Positions 59,970-64,000 of a stretch of 64,000 nt of DNA are shown piece by piece. Position numbers and translations under genes: made by a program. The stretch is from Algoriphagus kandeliae (GTDB taxonomy: Bacteria > Bacteroidota > Bacteroidia > Cytophagales > Cyclobacteriaceae): positions 496,001 to 560,000 of the forward strand of contig NZ_SPSB01000004.1 of assembly GCF_004571135.1 (NCBI RefSeq). The letters run 5' to 3'. The notes below the pieces were generated by a model that saw only the letters and a list, made by a program, of their open reading frames with translations, was not told the origin of the DNA and did not search any database. Position 1 is the first letter of the stretch; every line of letters starts with the position of its first letter.

Positions 59970-61205
59970 TTAATATTTAAAATTCCCAGCCCAGCGCATC
60001 AATGGACCCGAAGCGATACTGGAAATCAAAGCCAAAATCACCAAGCCTATAAATAGGGAATCCGATACGAGCCCGTACTCCAAAGCAATCAATCCCAAAA
60101 TTATATCCATGCTGCCCCTAGTACTCAAACCAAAGCCAGCAATGATAGACTGCTTCCTTCCGACACCAGCAAATCTTCCTCCCAAATAGGCTCCATAATA
60201 CTTGGTCAACAAACCGACAATCACCACTACTCCCGTCACACCGAGGTCAAAACTTTCAATAAAGTTCACCTTCAATCCAATGGACACAAAGAAGATCGGA
60301 GCAAATATATTATTGATGAATTGGTGTAAAATTTCCTTGGCTTTCTCTGTCAAATATTCCGAATCACCTAATGCTACCCCAATTATAAATGCCCCAAAAA
60401 TGGCATGGATTCCAATGAATTCAGTAAAAGAAGCTGCCAAAAAACATAGGGCCAAAGACAAAGAAAGCAAGCCCCCTGGCCAGGCCAATTTTTTATTAAT
60501 CCAAGGCAGCGTTTTATTGATCAAGCCCTTCCCCACTGTCAGCATTACTAGGGTAAATAGCAAGGTCAATCCTATCGTAGGCCAAACTCCCAGGCCTCCA
60601 CTGCTAGTCTCAGATAGTGACAAAATCACGGAGAAAACAATCCAACCCAAAACATCTACAATCATAGCTGCCGCGATGATCAAGAGACCTGTAGGGGTTT
60701 TAAACAAGTTTAAATCCATCAATACCCGTGCAACCACCGCCAAGGCTGTAATACTGATAGCCAAGCCAAAAAAGGTAGAAGCCACCATTCGGTCATTGAT
60801 ATTTACACCCAAAAATTCCGGGAAGGCATAGGCCACCACAAAGCCAGCAATAATCGGTAATACCATGGAGGCGACTGCGATTTTAAGTGCATTCTTCCCT
60901 TGATTCCATACGATTTGTAGTTCCACTTCCAGTCCCGCAATGAAAAGGAGTAAGACCACTGAAATCTGTACAAAGCCATCGAGTGCTATGTTCGTATTCC
61001 CCCCTCCTCCGAAGAGATAAGTATGGAATTCTGGCATAATTGTTCCCAAAATAGTTGGTCCTAAAACAATCCCTGCAAGGATTTCGCCTACCACTGCAGG
61101 TTGTTTGATTTTCCTGGCCAACTCTGCAAAAACCCTTGCTATGATAAGCATAGCAGCAAGCTGTAAGAGGAGATTAATAACCTCCTTATGGTTTAAAGTT
61201 TCCAT
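59970..61205 (-). CDS. Cation:proton antiporter (CPA2, Kef/NapA-like)
   Basis: 411 aa with about 12 hydrophobic segments. KQPAVVGEILAGIVLGPTILG near residue 35 and LLLFIAGLEVELQIVW near residue 85 are classic Na+/H+ exchanger signatures. AAAMIVDVLGWIVFSV near residue 178 has the single Asp of electroneutral members, and LSTRGSMDIILGL is near residue 362. It lacks a cytoplasmic TrkA-type domain. It is translated just after the universal stress protein (6-bp gap), which may modulate it. Ion selectivity is not predictable. Confidence 0.92.
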   Translation of the reverse strand: METLNHKEVINLLLQLAAMLIIARVFAELARKIKQPAVVGEILAGIVLGPTILGTIMPEFHTYLFGGGGNTNIALDGFVQISVVLLLFIAGLEVELQIVWNQGKNALKIAVASMVLPIIAGFVVAYAFPEFLGVNINDRMVASTFFGLAISITALAVVARVLMDLNLFKTPTGLLIIAAAMIVDVLGWIVFSVILSLSETSSGGLGVWPTIGLTLLFTLVMLTVGKGLINKTLPWINKKLAWPGGLLSLSLALCFLAASFTEFIGIHAIFGAFIIGVALGDSEYLTEKAKEILHQFINNIFAPIFFVSIGLKVNFIESFDLGVTGVVVIVGLLTKYYGAYLGGRFAGVGRKQSIIAGFGLSTRGSMDIILGLIALEYGLVSDSLFIGLVILALISSIASGPLMRWAGNFKY

Positions 61206-61211
61206 GGAGGT

Positions 61212-62042
61212 TTATTTTTTAACGATTAAAAGATTACAAGGTAAGGTACTGAGAAGCTCTTCCAAATCATGAGGAAAGAGTCTGTCAAAGAAGTTTAATT
61301 TCCGGTTATCCCCTACTACGAGGAGATTAGCATCTGTTTTTTCGCAGAATCGAGCCAATTCCACAGCCCATTTTCCACCTGTGACTTTAATATTTATTTT
61401 CAATTTTCCCGGATCGAGGGTATCTAGGATTTTTTGGACATAATCGATTTCATTTTGGACCAATTGTCGTCGCGTCTGAGCAATCTCCTCCTCCGAGTCC
61501 TCACTTGCAGTCCCCATTTGTAAACCGTACAACTTGATCTCATTGAGAATGGAAACCATATCTGCCTTTACAATTTTGGAAAACTCTAATCCCCTTTCAA
61601 TCACATAAGGAGTAATTTCCAATTGGGTTCCGTTGATCACCACTCGAGAAAAATCAGAAGTTTCTACCTTAGGTTCGATGAGCGTCAAAACAGAACAAGG
61701 AGCCTTACGGATAATTTTTCTGCCCACTGTACCCATGTAATATTTGAAAAGCCCTTCTTGCTTCAAAGCTCCAGCAACCAATAAATCGACATTCTCCTCT
61801 TCACAGGCTTTGACAATCATTTTCACAGGTTTGCCCTCTTTCCAAACCACCTTGATTCGTAGTTTGTCACAGCCATGCCGAGCCAGCATTTCATTTAGCT
61901 TTGCCTCCAATTCGGGGGTTTTAGTACCCACATGAATCAGCAATAATTCCGTATCAAAAAGAATAACGAGACGTTTGACTTCTGCAATCAAGGCCTCAAT
62001 TCTCGGAGAAAAAGCAATGGCCAGGGCAATTTTTTTATACAT
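61212..62042 (-). CDS. Tandem-domain universal stress protein
   Basis: 276 aa made of two UspA domains: residues 1-135 (KIALAIAFSPRIEALI, ending VGRKIIRKAPCSVLTL) and 140-276 (LLVVGDNRKLNFFDRLF, ending LPCNLLIVKK). The ATP-binding signature G-2x-G-9x-G(S/T) is only partial: MGTVGRKIIRKAPCSV is a near match in the first domain and the second is divergent. The cytoplasmic protein is encoded directly before the antiporter and probably regulates it or responds to the same stress. Confidence 0.9.
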   Translation of the reverse strand: MYKKIALAIAFSPRIEALIAEVKRLVILFDTELLLIHVGTKTPELEAKLNEMLARHGCDKLRIKVVWKEGKPVKMIVKACEEENVDLLVAGALKQEGLFKYYMGTVGRKIIRKAPCSVLTLIEPKVETSDFSRVVINGTQLEITPYVIERGLEFSKIVKADMVSILNEIKLYGLQMGTASEDSEEEIAQTRRQLVQNEIDYVQKILDTLDPGKLKINIKVTGGKWAVELARFCEKTDANLLVVGDNRKLNFFDRLFPHDLEELLSTLPCNLLIVKK

Positions 62043-62243
62043 GAGAAACAGGGATTTTTTTCAAATAATGAAAATTTCTCTTTCGCTCCAACATAAATCT
62101 TTGGATTCCACTCATCCAAATTAGCTCCCATTCACGCTTTTTTTAGAGGGGAAAAATAAGTCTTGGCGGGGAAGTGGAGATATTTTGATAAAATTAGACA
62201 TCGATATAGACTAATTATCTAGCGAAAATCTAATCCAAACCTT

Positions 62244-63836
62244 ATGAAAAAATTCTTTTTCGGCTGCTTGTTGGCTGGAAGTGTTTTGATTTCTGGTGCT
62301 TCTATGGCCCAGAATGATTACCCTACACTTTCCCAACTCGAACAGCGACTTCAAAAAATCGGGGCTAGCTCAAATGCCAGCCTCGAAAGACTAGCCCAAA
62401 CTCCCGGAGGAAATCCGATTTGGGCTCTAAAAATTGGATCCGGCAACCAAGACGAAAAGCCTGCAATCGCAGTTGTCGGAGGTGTAGAAGGATACCATGT
62501 CCTCAGTGTCGAATTAGCAACTCAATTTGCTGAGAAGCTAATCAATGAACATTCGGAGGTCTTGGAAAAAACCACTTTTTACATCTTTCCAAATATGTCT
62601 CCGGATGCTTATGCTCAGTACCATGCTAGCTTGAAATATGAGCGACGTGGAAATGGAGCATCTGTAGATCATGATCGGGACGGAACTCCAGGCGACAATG
62701 GATACAGCGACCTGAACGGTGATGGCTATATCACCTGGATGCGAGTAGAAGACCCAATGGGAGATTATGTTGTTTCCAAGGAAGACGAGCGAGTTTTGGT
62801 AAAAGCTGATCGAAGCAAAGGAGAAGCAGGAAGCTACCAAGTTTTCAAAGAAAGCAAGGACGAGGATCAGGATGGCAACTTCGCCGAAGACTTGAAGGAA
62901 GGTATTGCTTTCAATAAATCTTTGACTTACAAATTCCCTGTTTTCGAACCTTTGGCTGGAGATATTGCTGTGTCGCAACCTGAAAGTCGCGCGCTTTTGG
63001 ATTACCTTTTTGATCAGTGGAACATCTTCGCTTTTGTGACTTTCTCCCCAGCCAATAACCTCTCTTCCCCTTTGAAATACAATGCGCAGAATGCCAGAAA
63101 GCGAGTGGTGACTTCCATTCTCCAAAAGGACGAAGCCATCAATGCCATGGTTTCTGACCTATACAAAAGCACGGTATCTCAAAAGGCTTTTCAGCAAAAC
63201 AACCAAGGCACTGATGGAGATTTCTTCCAGTGGGCCTACTTCCATTTTGCCCGATTAAGTTTCAGTACACCGGGCTATTGGGTGCCTGAATTCAAAGGCA
63301 AATCCAATGCTGAAGCCAATTATTTGGCATGGGCAGATTCTTTGGGATGGAATGATGTCTTTGTTCCTTGGACAGAGATTTCCCATCCTGATTTCCCAGG
63401 TAAAAAAGTAGAAGTTGGAGGAGTTAAACCATTTGTGATGGCTAATCCTCCTTATGAAAAAGTAGGCGAAATCGCGGAAGAGCATACGGACTTCATTCTA
63501 AAGCTAGCTGAGATGCAGCCAAATTTGGAGGTTCAAAACCTAAAAATTGAATCCATCGGAAATGGTTTGACCCGAATTTCCTTGGATTTGTTCAATAATG
63601 CACCACTTCCCACTCATTCCGAAATGGGTGAACGTTCCCGTTGGTTACGGAAAATCCGAGTAGATCTGAATGCTGGGGAAGATCGCCTGATTTCAGGTGA
63701 AAAAATCCAATTGATCGACTCCATTGGAGCTTATGAGAAAGTGAGTTTGAGCTGGATCATCCGCGGAAAAGGGGATGTAAACCTGAAAGCCGGTGCAGCT
63801 CATGCAGGATTTATCAATGCAACGTTCAAACTCTAA
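62244..63836 (+). CDS. M14-type (zinc carboxypeptidase fold) exported protein with altered metal ligands
   Basis: 530 aa, signal peptide MKKFFFGCLLAGSVLISGASMAQ. The M14 core begins LEQRLQKIGASS; the ligand segment is VGGVEGYHVLSVE (E82, H85). In canonical enzymes the order is His then Glu (HxxE), so the two residues appear swapped. The usual third His region reads TFSPANNLSSP and lacks a His. A dockerin/EF-hand-like acidic stretch (DHDRDGTPGDNG, DLNGDGYI) near residue 147 could bind calcium. The second gene in the same direction begins 4 bp later and starts like an M14 protein as well. A pseudo-enzyme or a changed metal site is possible. Confidence 0.8.
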   Translation: MKKFFFGCLLAGSVLISGASMAQNDYPTLSQLEQRLQKIGASSNASLERLAQTPGGNPIWALKIGSGNQDEKPAIAVVGGVEGYHVLSVELATQFAEKLINEHSEVLEKTTFYIFPNMSPDAYAQYHASLKYERRGNGASVDHDRDGTPGDNGYSDLNGDGYITWMRVEDPMGDYVVSKEDERVLVKADRSKGEAGSYQVFKESKDEDQDGNFAEDLKEGIAFNKSLTYKFPVFEPLAGDIAVSQPESRALLDYLFDQWNIFAFVTFSPANNLSSPLKYNAQNARKRVVTSILQKDEAINAMVSDLYKSTVSQKAFQQNNQGTDGDFFQWAYFHFARLSFSTPGYWVPEFKGKSNAEANYLAWADSLGWNDVFVPWTEISHPDFPGKKVEVGGVKPFVMANPPYEKVGEIAEEHTDFILKLAEMQPNLEVQNLKIESIGNGLTRISLDLFNNAPLPTHSEMGERSRWLRKIRVDLNAGEDRLISGEKIQLIDSIGAYEKVSLSWIIRGKGDVNLKAGAAHAGFINATFKL

Positions 63837-63840
63837 AGCC

Positions 63841-64000
63841 ATGAAGACTATGAAAATCAAAAAATATTTCCTTGCCCTGGCTTTGAGCGCGGCTGGTTTG
63901 GCAAGCGTGGACGTGAATGCGCAGGAGAAGTTCTTCAAAGCAGTTGGCTCACCACACATGCCTAAGGTAGAGGTAGCATGGAATCGCTACTATACCTATG
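63841..64000 (+). CDS. Second M14-type carboxypeptidase-like protein (3' truncated by window edge)
   Basis: Only the first 53 codons are inside the window, starting MKTMKIKKYFLALALSAAGL with a signal peptide ending near VNAQ. PKVEVAWNRYYTY resembles the opening of bacterial M14 carboxypeptidases. It starts 4 bp after the previous stop, so the two are one unit. Anything further is beyond the window. Confidence 0.65.
   Translation, partial: MKTMKIKKYFLALALSAAGLASVDVNAQEKFFKAVGSPHMPKVEVAWNRYYTY

Overview
The window looks like a chromosomal segment of a Bacteroidota species, most likely order Cytophagales and close to Cyclobacteriaceae/Algoriphagus. That placement is inferred from gene content and signals, not from a database match. 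Most start codons lack a Shine-Dalgarno sequence. Many genes follow the Bacteroidota -7 promoter element TAnnTTTG. Families typical of the phylum are present: TonB receptor plus DUF4249 lipoprotein, DUF4834, DUF2851, a DUF4221-like lipoprotein, an MGS-less CarB, and a separate atpD-atpC pair. An rpsU-xerC-hpf cluster is also present. Base composition is moderate to low GC and I see no large foreign island, rRNA operon, prophage or CRISPR array.

Layout. 1-7.3 kb: tail of an ABC-F ATPase, then minus-strand housekeeping genes (AlkD-like, nucleoside phosphorylase overlapping trhO, a hexapeptide acyltransferase, DUF2851, pyrF). 7.4-9.3 kb: a small exported-peptide gene with a frameshift in its start-codon poly-A tract, a lipoprotein and a third exported protein. 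9.3-14.6 kb: a GT2 glycosyltransferase, a flippase-like membrane protein and two GT39-type transferases, a plausible polyprenyl-phosphate-sugar pathway. 14.6-18.3 kb: hpf, xerC, rpsU, atpC, atpD. 18.4-30.2 kb: NlpC/P60 hydrolase, MBL-rhodanese protein, S9 peptidase, a REP-associated transposase flanked by two covarying palindromes, ddl, purM, ceramidase-like, methyltransferase, UbiA-like and SGNH proteins. 30.3-33 kb: initiator tRNA between two tRNA remnants, then era-der. 33-46 kb: small acidic lipoprotein, SprT-like, scpB, DksA-like, isoaspartyl peptidase, a large lamin-tail secreted protein, asd, methyltransferase, carB, desaturase. 46-64 kb: thioredoxin, GNAT, GDPD, cdd, saccharopine-dehydrogenase family, a three-gene TonB receptor operon, trmN6-like, UPF0316, MFS, hemH, antiporter plus universal stress protein, and two tandem M14-type carboxypeptidase genes, the second cut by the window end.

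How the genes work together. era-der and rpsU-xerC-hpf serve ribosome assembly, translation and chromosome resolution. pyrF, carB, purM, cdd and the nucleoside phosphorylase serve nucleotide metabolism. The TonB receptor, DUF4249 and kelch lipoproteins form one outer-membrane operon.

The least ordinary material is non-coding. Two intergenic arrays are built from a GAAATA/TATTTC hexamer at recurring 24-bp and 11-bp spacings (1399-1568 and 25070-25236). There is also the palindrome-flanked transposase, two different heptamer microsatellites, the initiator-tRNA remnants carrying short palindromic inserts, and an exceptionally strong Shine-Dalgarno in front of rpsU. Readings were made by eye; motif counts and alignments have not been computed.
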